From: an uncultured Roseburia sp. | Lineage (GTDB): Bacteria > Bacillota > Clostridia > Lachnospirales > Lachnospiraceae | Length of the DNA stretch: 16,915 bases | Assembly: GCA_934292805.1 (NCBI GenBank) | Contig: CAKQXQ010000046.1 | Coordinates: 1 to 16,915, forward strand | Reading direction: 5' to 3' | Part shown: piece by piece, positions 1 through 8,052 of the stretch | How the letters are laid out: each line of letters begins with the position of its first letter | Numbering within the stretch: the first letter of the stretch is position 1 | Made by a program: the position numbers and the translations under genes | The notes under the pieces: model-generated | Databases searched by the model: none | The model's input: only the letters and a program-made list of their open reading frames with translations | Told to the model about the DNA's origin: nothing

Positions 1-30
1 TCCGGTTCCGTAATTCTTTGTATTAGCCAA
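1..30 (-). CDS. rpsI: 30S ribosomal protein S9, N-terminal 10 codons (runs off the window)
   Basis: Only the first ten codons are present, reading M-A-N-T-K-N-Y-G-T-G on the minus strand. This matches the usual N-terminus of bacterial S9 (MAN.K.YGTGRRK). The start codon is TTG, preceded by AGGAGG nine bases upstream, which fixes this start; no ATG is available nearby. The gene begins 17 bases after the rplM stop, the conserved rplM-rpsI order of bacteria, so both are almost certainly one transcript. The identity rests on ten residues plus gene order. Confidence 0.85.
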   Translation of the reverse strand, partial: MANTKNYGTG

Positions 31-47
31 TGTCCTTTACCTCCTAA

Positions 48-476
48 TTAGAATGTTAAAACTTCTGGTTTCTGAGCTGCATGTTTGTGCTCTGGTCCAG
101 CGTATACAAATAATTTTTTGTACATTTCTCTTCCTAAAGGTCCCTTTGGAAGCATGCCTTTAACAGCAAACTCAATAACTCTTTCAGGATGTTTTGCTAA
201 CATTTCTTTTAATGTAGTCTCTTTCATTCCACCTACATATTCAGAGTGGCTATAGTATACTTTCTGGTTTAATTTCTTACCAGTTACTTTAATCTTCTCT
301 GCGTTAACAACGATTACATAATCACCTGTATCGATGTGTGGTGTAAAGATTGGTTTATTCTTTCCTCTTAATACTTTAGCAACTTCAGATGCTAAACGTC
401 CTAATGTCATACCTTCAGCGTCAACTACATACCATTTTCTGTCAATGGTAGCTGGGCTAGCCATAAAAGTTTTCAT
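48..476 (-). CDS. rplM: 50S ribosomal protein L13
   Basis: Encodes a 142-residue L13, an early-assembly protein of the large ribosomal subunit. The start MKTFMASPATIDRKWYVVDA is placed by AGGAGG (485-490 on the complementary strand) eight bases upstream of ATG. An in-frame upstream ATG would add 20 residues (MSWTFTLWKH...) with no ribosome binding site and not found in L13, so it is rejected. Family hallmarks are DAEGMTLGRLASEVAKVLRGK near residues 19-39, GDYVIVVNAEKI in the middle, and the C-terminal GMLPKGPLGREMYKKLFVY...PEHKHAAQKPE segment. Length is normal for bacteria. It is the first gene of the rplM-rpsI unit, behind a strong promoter and a structured leader that could allow autoregulation. 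Identification is secure. Confidence 0.98.
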   Translation of the reverse strand: MKTFMASPATIDRKWYVVDAEGMTLGRLASEVAKVLRGKNKPIFTPHIDTGDYVIVVNAEKIKVTGKKLNQKVYYSHSEYVGGMKETTLKEMLAKHPERVIEFAVKGMLPKGPLGREMYKKLFVYAGPEHKHAAQKPEVLTF

Positions 477-617
477 TGATATTCCTCCTAAAAATAATGT
501 TATGAAATGCTTCCACAATGTGAATGTCCAGGACACATCGCTTTGTCATTAAATAAATTGTTTATAGTTTAAATGTCCACCGGGGCTTTTGGTGAGACAT
601 TAATTCACTATCACAGA
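477..617 (-). ncRNA. Structured 5' leader of rplM (candidate L13-type autoregulatory leader)
   Basis: About 140 nt separate the predicted transcription start (near 617) from the rplM start codon, far more than translation initiation needs. Seen on the transcript strand: an ATGTC(t)CACC / GGTGGACAT hairpin with a nine-base loop near 569-600, then a second fold around GATGTGTCCTGGACATTCAC and CATTGTGGAAGC near 505-540, then AGGAGG. Known: Firmicute rplM genes often carry a short L13 leader RNA thought to bind the protein. That this leader is a member is inferred from position and foldedness; I could not match it to the family covariance model. Confidence 0.5.
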
Positions 618-624
618 CTTATGT

Positions 625-653
625 ATTATATTACACTATCCCTCGTGTGTCAA
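625..653 (-). promoter_or_regulatory. Consensus sigma-A promoter for rplM-rpsI
   Basis: On the minus strand TTGACA (648-653) is followed by exactly 17 bases and TATAAT (625-630). Both hexamers match the consensus completely, as expected for a highly expressed ribosomal protein transcription unit. The predicted start is near 617, giving a leader of about 140 nt. Confidence 0.92.
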
Positions 654-711
654 GTTCTTTTTTATATTACCCGTAAAAATATAGTACCACTGAAGTGAAA
701 TATAGTTACCG

Positions 712-742
712 AAAAAAAACGGGCAACCTTCCTATTGTCCAC
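712..742 (-). terminator. Weak candidate terminator after deoC
   Basis: Downstream of deoC on the minus strand a short imperfect stem GGACAA / TTGCCC (one A-C mismatch, eight-base loop) is followed by G and a run of eight T. It is the only terminator-like structure between deoC and the rplM promoter. The stem is weak, so some readthrough into rplM is possible. The rest of the 477-793 gap holds the rplM promoter and leader. Confidence 0.3.
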
Positions 743-793
743 AAAAATACCTTGTGAAAGCAAATTTATAACCAAATAAGTTTTTAGCCTGAT

Positions 794-1462
794 TTAGTAA
801 CCCATACCTGTGTCTGTGTTTTTAATGATTTTTACAAGACGGCTTGTTCCAAGTCTGTCAGCACCAAGTCTCATAAACTCTTCTGCATCATCAAAAGAAG
901 AAATTCCACCGGCAGCTTTTACCTTCACTTCCGGTCCGACATGTTTTCTCATTAACTCAACATCTGCAAAGGTTGCTCCTGCTGTAGAGAATCCTGTAGA
1001 TGTTTTGATGAATTCCGCGCCTGCATTGGTAACGATCTCGCACATTTTGATCTTCTCTTCTTCTGTGAGAAGACATGTTTCAATGATAACTTTTAAGATT
1101 TTACCATTGCATGCTTCGTGGATCTGTCTGATCTCATCTTCAACTTCGTCATATCTGCCATCTTTTAAGAAGCCAATATTGATAACCATATCAATTTCTT
1201 CTGCACCGTTCGCAATTGCATCTTTTGTCTCAAAAACTTTTGTAGCTGTTGTATGATATCCGTTCGGGAATCCGATCACTGTACAGATTGGAAGCTTTCC
1301 TTCCACATATTCTGCTGCCTGTTTTACATACGCTGCCGGAATGCATGCAGATGCACATTCATATTTGATTCCGTCATCAAGGATCTCTTTGATATCAGCC
1401 CATGTAGCTGTCTGTGAAAGCAATGTATGATCAACAATTTTTAATACGTCTTTTTTTTCCAT
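794..1462 (-). CDS. deoC: Deoxyribose-phosphate aldolase (class I)
   Basis: A 222-residue TIM-barrel aldolase that cleaves 2-deoxyribose-5-phosphate into glyceraldehyde-3-phosphate and acetaldehyde in the cytoplasm, the last step of deoxynucleoside catabolism. The Schiff-base lysine is K153 in FIKTSTGF, the second catalytic lysine is K182 in VKVKAAGGI, and the proton-relay aspartate is D91 in EIDMVIN. IDHTLL-like VDHTLLS lies at the N-terminus. The start MEKKDV is chosen because AAAGGA lies just upstream; an ATG five codons earlier (MKGKI) has no ribosome binding site. It lies 180 bases downstream of deoB on the same strand and completes the udp-deoB-deoC pathway. That AT-rich gap (1463-1642) shows no clear terminator or promoter; deoC may be co-transcribed or have a weak promoter of its own. 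Confidence 0.97.
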   Translation of the reverse strand: MEKKDVLKIVDHTLLSQTATWADIKEILDDGIKYECASACIPAAYVKQAAEYVEGKLPICTVIGFPNGYHTTATKVFETKDAIANGAEEIDMVINIGFLKDGRYDEVEDEIRQIHEACNGKILKVIIETCLLTEEEKIKMCEIVTNAGAEFIKTSTGFSTAGATFADVELMRKHVGPEVKVKAAGGISSFDDAEEFMRLGADRLGTSRLVKIIKNTDTGMGY

Positions 1463-1642
1463 GATTTTTCCTTTCATTGCAGGCGGAACTTCCCATTATT
1501 CTGAAATCCCACACTGTTTTCCATGTTATTTTTTCATGTTATTTATTGATAATTTTATTTTACAATTTTTAATTTTTTAAGTGCTATTGCTTGCTTTACA
1601 TTATTTACTTTATATTACTTTTTTAATACTTACTTATATTGC

Positions 1643-2839
1643 TTATTTTAATTCTCCAAGCAAAGATGTTCCGATCGTATTCTCCGGCATTGCAATGTTA
1701 AAATTGTCTGCAACTGTTGCCCCGATTACAGCAAATGTATCTGTATCTGCAAGTTTTCCGGAACCTTCCATGGATTTAGAATATGCAAGAAATGGAACCT
1801 GTTCTCTTGTATGGTCAGTTCCTGTATAGGTTGGATCATTTCCGTGATCCGCTGTAATGATCAGAAGATCATCTTCCTGCAGTACATTCAAAAACTCTCC
1901 GAGTTTCACATCAAATCTCTCTAACTCTTCTGCATAGCCTTTTACATTTCTTCTGTGTCCCCATAACGCATCAAAATCCACCAGGTTCACAAAGCAAAGA
2001 CCTGTGAAATCTTTTCCGGCGATCTCAATCGTCTGATCCATGCCATGCACAGAGCTTTTGGATTTGTTGGATTCTGTAATTCCTTCCCCATCAAAAATAT
2101 CATTGATCTTTCCAACGGAGATCACATCGTATCCTGCATCCTTTAATGCATTCAATACGGTTCTTCCGTATGGTTTTAATGCGTAATCATGACGGTTACT
2201 GGTACGTTTGAACTCGCCTTTCTTTCTGCCTACATATGGGCGGGCGATCACCCTGCCGACTTTCCATTCATCCCTTAATGTGAGTTCGCGTGCGATCTCA
2301 CAGCAACGATATAATTCTTCCAGACCGAAAGTCTCTTCATTTCCACAAATCTGGAGTACAGAATCTGCAGATGTATACACGATCATATGACCGGTTGCAA
2401 TCTCTTCTTCTGCGAGTTCATCAAGGATCTCCGTTCCACTGGCACTTTTATTCCCAATAACTTTGTGTCCCGTTCTCTTCTCCAGTTCATCAATAAGTTC
2501 CTTTGGAAATCCCGTTTCTGTAAATGTCTGGAACGGAGTTGTGATATGAAGTCCCATCATCTCCCAGTGACCAGTCATTGTATCTTTTCCGGTACTTGCC
2601 TCGTTCATCTTAGCATAATATGCCAATGGTTTCTCTGCCGGGGCGATCCCCTCGAGTTCTTTTAAATTGGCAATTCCAAGCTTCTGCATATTTGGAATCT
2701 GTATTCCACCCATCGCCGCTGCGATATGTCCAAGTGTATCCGCTCCTGCATCATGATACTCTGCCGCATCCTTTGCATTGCCGATCCCACAGGAATCAAT
2801 AACGATTGTAAAAATTCTCTTATATTTTTTTGCTTCCAT
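1643..2839 (-). CDS. deoB: Phosphopentomutase
   Basis: A 398-residue alkaline-phosphatase-superfamily mutase that interconverts (deoxy)ribose-1-phosphate and (deoxy)ribose-5-phosphate, linking nucleoside phosphorylases to the aldolase and the pentose pathway. The phosphate-accepting threonine is T87 in GKDTMTGHWE. The two-Mn site is visible as D15 (VIDSCGIG), D288 and H295 (VDFDALWGH), D331-H332 (TADHGND) and H343 (DHTREQ), spaced as in the characterised Bacillus enzyme. The cap domain occupies roughly residues 100-220. The start MEAKKYKRIF follows GGAGG by eight bases; an upstream ATG six codons earlier overlaps this ribosome binding site and is rejected. The gene begins 37 bases after the udp stop, so the two are very likely co-transcribed. 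Confidence 0.98.
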   Translation of the reverse strand: MEAKKYKRIFTIVIDSCGIGNAKDAAEYHDAGADTLGHIAAAMGGIQIPNMQKLGIANLKELEGIAPAEKPLAYYAKMNEASTGKDTMTGHWEMMGLHITTPFQTFTETGFPKELIDELEKRTGHKVIGNKSASGTEILDELAEEEIATGHMIVYTSADSVLQICGNEETFGLEELYRCCEIARELTLRDEWKVGRVIARPYVGRKKGEFKRTSNRHDYALKPYGRTVLNALKDAGYDVISVGKINDIFDGEGITESNKSKSSVHGMDQTIEIAGKDFTGLCFVNLVDFDALWGHRRNVKGYAEELERFDVKLGEFLNVLQEDDLLIITADHGNDPTYTGTDHTREQVPFLAYSKSMEGSGKLADTDTFAVIGATVADNFNIAMPENTIGTSLLGELK

Positions 2840-2876
2840 ATTTTCTTCCTCCGCCATTCCGACAACAGATCAGTTT

Positions 2877-3671
2877 TTATTTCCCGATTCTTCCATTCAA
2901 ACGGTCTTCCCGGATCAGTCTGCGAATTGCTTCCACGCCTACTTTGATCGCGGATTCTGTATCATGTACGATCGTATTCTCCATTCCGAGTGCATTTCTT
3001 TCCTGATTTCCCATTACCAGAAAATCTGAACCACAGCGCACGCGCAAATGAGCCGCTGCGATAAATAATGCTGCCGACTCCATTTCAGAAGCTTTGCACC
3101 CCAGACGTTTCCACGCTTCCCATTTATTCAAAAGTTCATAGCTTACCGGCATTCTCTCCGGTTCATGCTGTCCGTAAAAGGCGTCCTTGCACTGGACAAC
3201 CCCGGTGTGATAAGGATATCCCAGTTCTTTTGCGGCCGCTACGAGAGCATTCGTCACTTCCAGATCTGCTACCGCCGGATACTCGATCGGTGCATATTCC
3301 CTGCTGGTGCCTTCCATACGCACTGCTCCTGTTGCAACTACTATATCGCCGCCCTTCACATCAAGGTCGATCCCTCCACAGGTTCCGACACGGATAAAAG
3401 TATCTGCTCCGCACAAAACAAGCTCTTCCATGGCGATCGTTGCTGATGGTCCGCCGATTCCGGTAGATGTTACACTTACCTTCTCTCCGTCAAGATAACC
3501 CGTATATGTAACAAATTCTCTGCTGTCTGCGACCAGCTTCGCATCATCAAAGTGTCTGGCAATCTTCTCACATCTCTTCGGATCACCCGGCAGGATCACA
3601 TAACGTCCCACATCGCCCGGTTTGATCTGTAAATGATACTGTAATCCAGCTTCTCCCGAATAATTCTGCAT
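2877..3671 (-). CDS. udp: Uridine phosphorylase
   Basis: A 264-residue nucleoside phosphorylase-I family enzyme that splits uridine (and often deoxyuridine) with phosphate into uracil and (deoxy)ribose-1-phosphate. Phosphate-site residues are visible as G29-D30-R33 (LPGDPKR), R51, and R94-T97 (IRVGTCGG), each offset by three from E. coli Udp. The ribose/base site shows SEMESAALF (195-203) and FYGQHEPERMP with Q168 and R173 as the likely uracil-recognising pair. STGIGGPSA (69-77) is the family signature. That pair and overall length favour uridine over purine substrates, but specificity is inferred. AAGGAGG five bases upstream fixes the start. It is the first gene of the salvage cluster and faces a divergent GntR regulator. 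Confidence 0.93.
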   Translation of the reverse strand: MQNYSGEAGLQYHLQIKPGDVGRYVILPGDPKRCEKIARHFDDAKLVADSREFVTYTGYLDGEKVSVTSTGIGGPSATIAMEELVLCGADTFIRVGTCGGIDLDVKGGDIVVATGAVRMEGTSREYAPIEYPAVADLEVTNALVAAAKELGYPYHTGVVQCKDAFYGQHEPERMPVSYELLNKWEAWKRLGCKASEMESAALFIAAAHLRVRCGSDFLVMGNQERNALGMENTIVHDTESAIKVGVEAIRRLIREDRLNGRIGK

Positions 3672-3782
3672 AGAAACCTCCTTATAAAATATGTTCCGGA
3701 TATCTATCTGCTCCGTTTTGCTTACTGTGCCACATTTCCGTCCTGATTCATATACTTGTATATTATCCCGTATTATAGTTGT

Positions 3783-3811
3783 ATTATATAATTATACATG
3801 TCTATTTTCAA
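3783..3811 (-). promoter_or_regulatory. Promoter of the udp-deoB(-deoC) operon
   Basis: On the minus strand TTGAAA (3806-3811), a 17-base spacer and TATAAT (3783-3788) form a near-consensus sigma-A promoter about 110 bases upstream of udp. The spacer contains AATAGACAT, the complement of the half-site ATGTCTATT at 3798-3806 that recurs twice near the gntR promoter. A protein bound there would block this promoter. A further TATAAT at 3772-3777 could be an alternative -10 element. Confidence 0.75.
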
Positions 3812-3898
3812 TATCATTATTCTACAAAAATAATGCTCATTTTTTATAGATAGTGTACAATCAGCATGTATTTATCACAGAAATCCTATGCATTTTTT

Positions 3899-3936
3899 AA
3901 TTAGACATGTTATTTTTATTTTTAACCTGTCTAATT
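3899..3936. promoter_or_regulatory. Inverted repeat, candidate operator of the divergent GntR regulator
   Basis: The arms AATTAGACAtGTTA (3899-3912) and TAACcTGTCTAATT (3923-3936) pair with a single mismatch across a ten-base T-rich spacer. Both arms contain the nonamer TGTCTAATT, which also occurs as ATGTCTATT at 3798-3806 in the udp promoter. The repeat sits 16 bases upstream of the gntR -35 box. Binding by the GntR protein is inferred from position. A hairpin in an untranslated transcript is the alternative reading, but no transcript is expected here. Confidence 0.6.
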
Positions 3937-3952
3937 TTTTCTTTATATTACG

Positions 3953-3981
3953 TTGACTTTTTATACCGATAGATTTATCAT
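3953..3981 (+). promoter_or_regulatory. Promoter of the gntR-family regulator
   Basis: TTGACT (3953-3958), 17-base spacer, TATCAT (3976-3981). A matching ATACC / GGTAT pair flanks the -10 region (3963-3967 and about 3988-3992). The predicted start lies about 50 bases upstream of the gene. Confidence 0.72.
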
Positions 3982-4038
3982 TAAAATTGGTATATAGCAA
4001 TTTTTATAACAGAATCCACACAAGGGAGAGTTCCTTTT

Positions 4039-4770
4039 ATGACAATGTCTGATGCATCTGTAAACAAAAAATTAAAACACGTCAGAGTCTATGACCAGCT
4101 TTATGAGCAGATTTTGAACGGAACTTATCCTGCCGGCTCACAGCTTCCTTCAGAGACACTTTTGTCTGAGCACATGGGTGTCAGCCGGATGACTCTCAGA
4201 AAATCGCTGGCACTTCTGATCGAAGATGGCATTGTAAAAAATGTTCCGGGTGTCGGAAATTTCATCTGTTCGCCAGACACAGAAAGTGACCAAGAATCGG
4301 ATCTGTCTGCAAATAAACATCCGATTTTTTCTTATAGCACAAAAGTACCGGACAACACAGAACTGGATTTTCGTATGGAACCACCAACCAGATCTATTCT
4401 GGACACGCTGGATCAGTACACTCCTGCCGTGGTCATTACTGACCGCTGGTATAAGAAAGATAATGTTCCGTTTGCCTACAGTCTCAGTTTTCTCCCAATT
4501 GAACTGATCGCAGAGAAGCAGATTGATCTGACGCATCCTGATGAACTGCTTCATTATCTGGAATCAGACTGCTATAAAACAATGGCTTCCTGCCACAGAA
4601 TCTGTTCTTACACGACAACCGGCAATTTTACTGCAGACAAATACGCCATTTCAGAACATGATTCTTTTCTTCTGATACAGGAAAACATCTACGATGAAAA
4701 TGGAAAAATACAGGTTTCAAGTAAACACTATATTCCTGCCGGATTATTCCGCATCGAACTTTCTTTATAA
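4039..4770 (+). CDS. GntR-family (HutC/UTRA type) transcriptional regulator
   Basis: A 243-residue DNA-binding regulator. Residues 13-78 form the GntR winged helix (VYDQLYEQILNGTYPAGSQL, PSETLLSEHMGVSRMTLRKS, then the GIVKNVPGVGNFI wing). Residues about 100-243 fit the UTRA ligand-binding fold of the HutC subfamily, with RSILDTLDQYTPAVVITDRW and the closing YIPAGLFRIELS strand. GGGAGAG eight bases upstream supports the ATG start; an ATG two codons later is possible. It is transcribed away from udp-deoB-deoC across a 367-base region carrying promoters in both directions and three related half-sites, so it probably represses that cluster and itself. The effector is unknown; a nucleoside or pentose phosphate is a guess from the neighbours. 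Confidence 0.92.
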   Translation: MTMSDASVNKKLKHVRVYDQLYEQILNGTYPAGSQLPSETLLSEHMGVSRMTLRKSLALLIEDGIVKNVPGVGNFICSPDTESDQESDLSANKHPIFSYSTKVPDNTELDFRMEPPTRSILDTLDQYTPAVVITDRWYKKDNVPFAYSLSFLPIELIAEKQIDLTHPDELLHYLESDCYKTMASCHRICSYTTTGNFTADKYAISEHDSFLLIQENIYDENGKIQVSSKHYIPAGLFRIELSL

Positions 4771-4818
4771 AAAAAGTGGTCTCTGATTGTGATATTTCAC
4801 TTTCAGAGGCCACTTTTA
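4771..4818. terminator. Bidirectional terminator between gntR and carB
   Basis: AAAAGTGGtCTCTGA (4772-4786) pairs with TCAGAGgCCACTTTT (4803-4817) through 14 Watson-Crick pairs and one G-T pair; the loop contains a further GTGA/TCAC pairing. A-runs on the left and T-runs on the right give a U-tract in either direction, so it can end gntR from the left and carB from the right (carB stops at 4830). Confidence 0.88.
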
Positions 4819-4829
4819 TTTTTCACTTT

Positions 4830-7800
4830 TTATAAATTCTTTACGGTTGCAATATCGATCGGAGTAAGTTCTTCTGTTGCAGTCTCAAGACTTCGTGCCA
4901 GTGCATTTGCTGTATCCATAGCTGTGATACAATATACACCTGTCTCAATTGCATTACGACGGATCAGGAAACCATCACGGTTTTTATCACCGTTACCCTG
5001 TGTCGGTGTGTCAATTACAAGGTCGATCTTATGACCGAGGATTAAGTCCATAACGTTTGGTGATTCCTGTGAGATCTTGTTAATACGCAAAGCATTTACT
5101 CCATGCTCCTGTAAATATTTTGCAGTACTTCTTGTTGCATAGATCTTGTATCCAAGAGCTTCGAATCTCTTTGCAACACCTACAGCTTCCGGTTTATCTG
5201 CGTCTTTTACAGTCATGATCATCTGTTTGTATTTTGGAAGTTTTACACCTGCACCTAAGAATGCTTTGTATAAAGCTTCGTTAAATGTTTTTGCAATACC
5301 AAGGCACTCACCTGTAGACTTCATTTCAGGTCCTAAGGAGATCTCTGCACCGCGGAGTTTCTCGAAAGAGAATACCGGCATCTTGATCGCAATGTAATCA
5401 GCAGTCGGAGCCAGTCCCGGTTCATATCCCATACCACGGATTGTCTCGCCGATGATCACCTTTGTAGCAAGATCAACGATCGGAATACCTGTTACTTTAC
5501 TGATATATGGTACAGTTCTTGAAGAACGTGGGTTTACCTCAATTACATAAACCTGCTCATCCATAACGATGAACTGGATATTGATCAGACCGATTACATG
5601 AAGTGCCTGTGCCAGACGCTTTGTATATTCAACGATCATCTCTTTGACCGGTTCGCTGATCGTAGGAGCCGGATAAACGGAGATACTGTCTCCGGAGTGG
5701 ATACCGGTACGCTCGATATGCTCCATAATACCAGGGATCAGGATGTCTGTTCCATCACATACTGCATCAACCTCGATCTCTTTTCCCTGTAAATATTTAT
5801 CTACAAGAATTGGATGATCCTGTGCGATACGGTTAATAATTCCGATAAATTCTTCAATCTCTTCATCATTGAATGCGATCTTCATGCCCTGTCCACCTAA
5901 TACGTAAGAAGGACGGACTAATACAGGATATCCGAGGCGGTTAGCAACCTCTTTTGCCTCCTCAGCTGTGAACACTGTTCCACCTGCTGCTCTAGGAATC
6001 TCTGTCTTCTCAAGGATCTCATCGAATAATTCACGGTCTTCTGCTGCATCAACATCTTCTGCCTTTGTTCCAAGGATCTTAACTCCCATCTTCATAAGGC
6101 TCTCTGTTAATTTGATCGCAGTCTGACCACCGAACTGTACAACAGCTCCGTCCGGTTTCTCGATCCTAACGATTGCTTCCACATCTTCCGGTGTGAGTGG
6201 CTCAAAGTAAAGTTTATCTGCAATATCAAAGTCTGTGGATACTGTTTCCGGGTTGTTATTTACGATAACAGTCTCCCATCCTTCTTTTGCGAATGCCCAT
6301 GTACTGTGAACAGAACAATAATCGAACTCGATACCCTGTCCGATACGGATAGGACCAGAACCTAAAACTAATACTTTTTTCTGTGGATGAGTCTCTTCTG
6401 CTTCATTCTCACTACCAAATACAGAGTAGTAATATGGTGTGGCAGCTTCGAACTCAGCAGCACATGTATCTACCATCTTATATGCGGCAACAATTCCATT
6501 GTCATAACGCATATCATGAATTTCTTTTACGGATTTTCCGGTAAGTTCTGCAATTACATTATCCGGGAATTCAATACGTTTTGCTTCTTTTAACAGATCA
6601 ATTGTTAATGGCTCTGTCTTTAATGCATTCTCCATCTCAACGATGATCGCAAGCTTATCAATAAACCATCTGTCAATGCTGGTGATCTCATGGATCTCGT
6701 CATATGTGAACTGACGACGTAAAGCTTCTGCGATCACCCAGATTCTTCTGTCATCTACTACTTTTAACTGATCTCTCAACTGATCATCTGTCAGATTCGT
6801 AAAATCATAAGACATCAGGCTGTCCACATGCTGTTCCAGAGAACGGATCGCTTTCATCAAAGCTCCCTCAAAGTTATTGCAGATACTCATAACCTCTCCG
6901 GTTGCTTTCATCTGAGTTGTCAGTGTTCTCTTAGCTGTAATAAATTTATCAAATGGAAGTCTTGGAATCTTAACTACACAGTAGTCAAGCATCGGTTCAA
7001 AACTTGCATAGGTCTTTCCTGTGATCGCATTTTTGATCTCATCTAAAGTATATCCAAGAGCGATCTTTGCAGCAACTTTTGCAATTGGGTATCCTGTTGC
7101 TTTGGATGCAAGAGCTGAAGAACGGGATACACGTGGGTTTACCTCAATTACGCAGTACTCGAAAGAATCCGGTTTTAATGCGTACTGTACGTTACATCCA
7201 CCTGTGATATTTAACTCAGAGATAATATTCAGTGCTGAAGTACGTAACATCTGATATTCTTTATCTCCTAATGTCTGGGATGGAGCTACTACGATAGAGT
7301 CACCTGTATGGACACCAACCGGGTCAATATTCTCCATATTACAAACGGTAATGCAGTTTCCGTTCGCATCACGCATTACTTCGTACTCGATCTCTTTCCA
7401 TCCTGCGATGCAGCGCTCAACAAGAACTTCTCCGACACGGCTCAGGCGAAGACCATTTGTTAAAATATCTACTAATTCCTGCTCGTTGTGTGCGATACCA
7501 CCGCCGCTTCCTCCAAGTGTAAATGCCGGACGAAGAACAACCGGGTATCCGATCGTATTTGTGAATTTGATACCATCCTGAACGTTGTTTACAACCTGTG
7601 ATGCTGCACATGGTTCACCGATCTTCTCCATTGTGTCTTTAAAAGCCTGACGGTCTTCCGCTTTGAAAATAGTCTCTGCTGTTGTACCGATCAGTTTTAC
7701 ACCATATTTATCAAGAATTCCTTTCTCAGCAAGCTCCATACCAAGGTTTAATCCTGCCTGTCCACCCAGGGTAGGAAGAACACTGTCCGGTTTTTCTTTT

Positions 7801-8036
7801 GCAATGATCTGCTCTAACACTTCAACAGTCAAAGGCTCAATATATACTTCATCTGCGATCTCTTTATCTGTCATAATGGTCGCCGGATTGGAGTTTACAA
7901 GTACAACTTCCACGCCTTCTTCTTTTAAAGAACGGCATGCCTGTGTACCGGCATAGTCAAACTCTGCAGCCTGTCCGATGACGATCGGACCGGAACCAAT
8001 TACTAATACTTTTTTAATGTCTTTATTTCTTGGCAT
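4830..8036 (-). CDS. carB: Carbamoyl phosphate synthetase, large subunit
   Basis: A 1068-residue cytoplasmic enzyme that makes carbamoyl phosphate from bicarbonate, two ATP and ammonia supplied by CarA, feeding pyrimidine and arginine synthesis. The two homologous halves are plain: VLVIGSGPIVIGQAAEFDYAG near residue 10 and VLVLGSGPIRIGQGIEFDY near 560. Each is followed by an ATP-grasp domain (GGSGGGIAHN and GGQGMKIAF glycine loops; VIEVNPRVSRSSALASKATG and VIEVNPRSSRTVPYISKVTG metal-site strands). The C-terminal ~130 residues form the MGS-like allosteric domain, the site where UMP or ornithine act in characterised enzymes. AAGGAGA upstream supports the ATG at 8036. It lies 172 bases downstream of carA, an unusually long and structured gap for this pair. 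Length is normal. Confidence 0.98.
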   Translation of the reverse strand: MPRNKDIKKVLVIGSGPIVIGQAAEFDYAGTQACRSLKEEGVEVVLVNSNPATIMTDKEIADEVYIEPLTVEVLEQIIAKEKPDSVLPTLGGQAGLNLGMELAEKGILDKYGVKLIGTTAETIFKAEDRQAFKDTMEKIGEPCAASQVVNNVQDGIKFTNTIGYPVVLRPAFTLGGSGGGIAHNEQELVDILTNGLRLSRVGEVLVERCIAGWKEIEYEVMRDANGNCITVCNMENIDPVGVHTGDSIVVAPSQTLGDKEYQMLRTSALNIISELNITGGCNVQYALKPDSFEYCVIEVNPRVSRSSALASKATGYPIAKVAAKIALGYTLDEIKNAITGKTYASFEPMLDYCVVKIPRLPFDKFITAKRTLTTQMKATGEVMSICNNFEGALMKAIRSLEQHVDSLMSYDFTNLTDDQLRDQLKVVDDRRIWVIAEALRRQFTYDEIHEITSIDRWFIDKLAIIVEMENALKTEPLTIDLLKEAKRIEFPDNVIAELTGKSVKEIHDMRYDNGIVAAYKMVDTCAAEFEAATPYYYSVFGSENEAEETHPQKKVLVLGSGPIRIGQGIEFDYCSVHSTWAFAKEGWETVIVNNNPETVSTDFDIADKLYFEPLTPEDVEAIVRIEKPDGAVVQFGGQTAIKLTESLMKMGVKILGTKAEDVDAAEDRELFDEILEKTEIPRAAGGTVFTAEEAKEVANRLGYPVLVRPSYVLGGQGMKIAFNDEEIEEFIGIINRIAQDHPILVDKYLQGKEIEVDAVCDGTDILIPGIMEHIERTGIHSGDSISVYPAPTISEPVKEMIVEYTKRLAQALHVIGLINIQFIVMDEQVYVIEVNPRSSRTVPYISKVTGIPIVDLATKVIIGETIRGMGYEPGLAPTADYIAIKMPVFSFEKLRGAEISLGPEMKSTGECLGIAKTFNEALYKAFLGAGVKLPKYKQMIMTVKDADKPEAVGVAKRFEALGYKIYATRSTAKYLQEHGVNALRINKISQESPNVMDLILGHKIDLVIDTPTQGNGDKNRDGFLIRRNAIETGVYCITAMDTANALARSLETATEELTPIDIATVKNL

Positions 8037-8052
8037 ACAATTTCTCCTTCTA

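Noticed and set aside
477..536. N-terminal extension of L13 by 20 residues
   Set aside because: It reads back through the AGGAGG of the true start, has no ribosome binding site and is absent from the L13 family.
810..1256. 148-codon plus-strand ORF over deoC
   Set aside because: Antisense shadow of a certain enzyme gene; the composition is low-complexity and there is no ribosome binding site.
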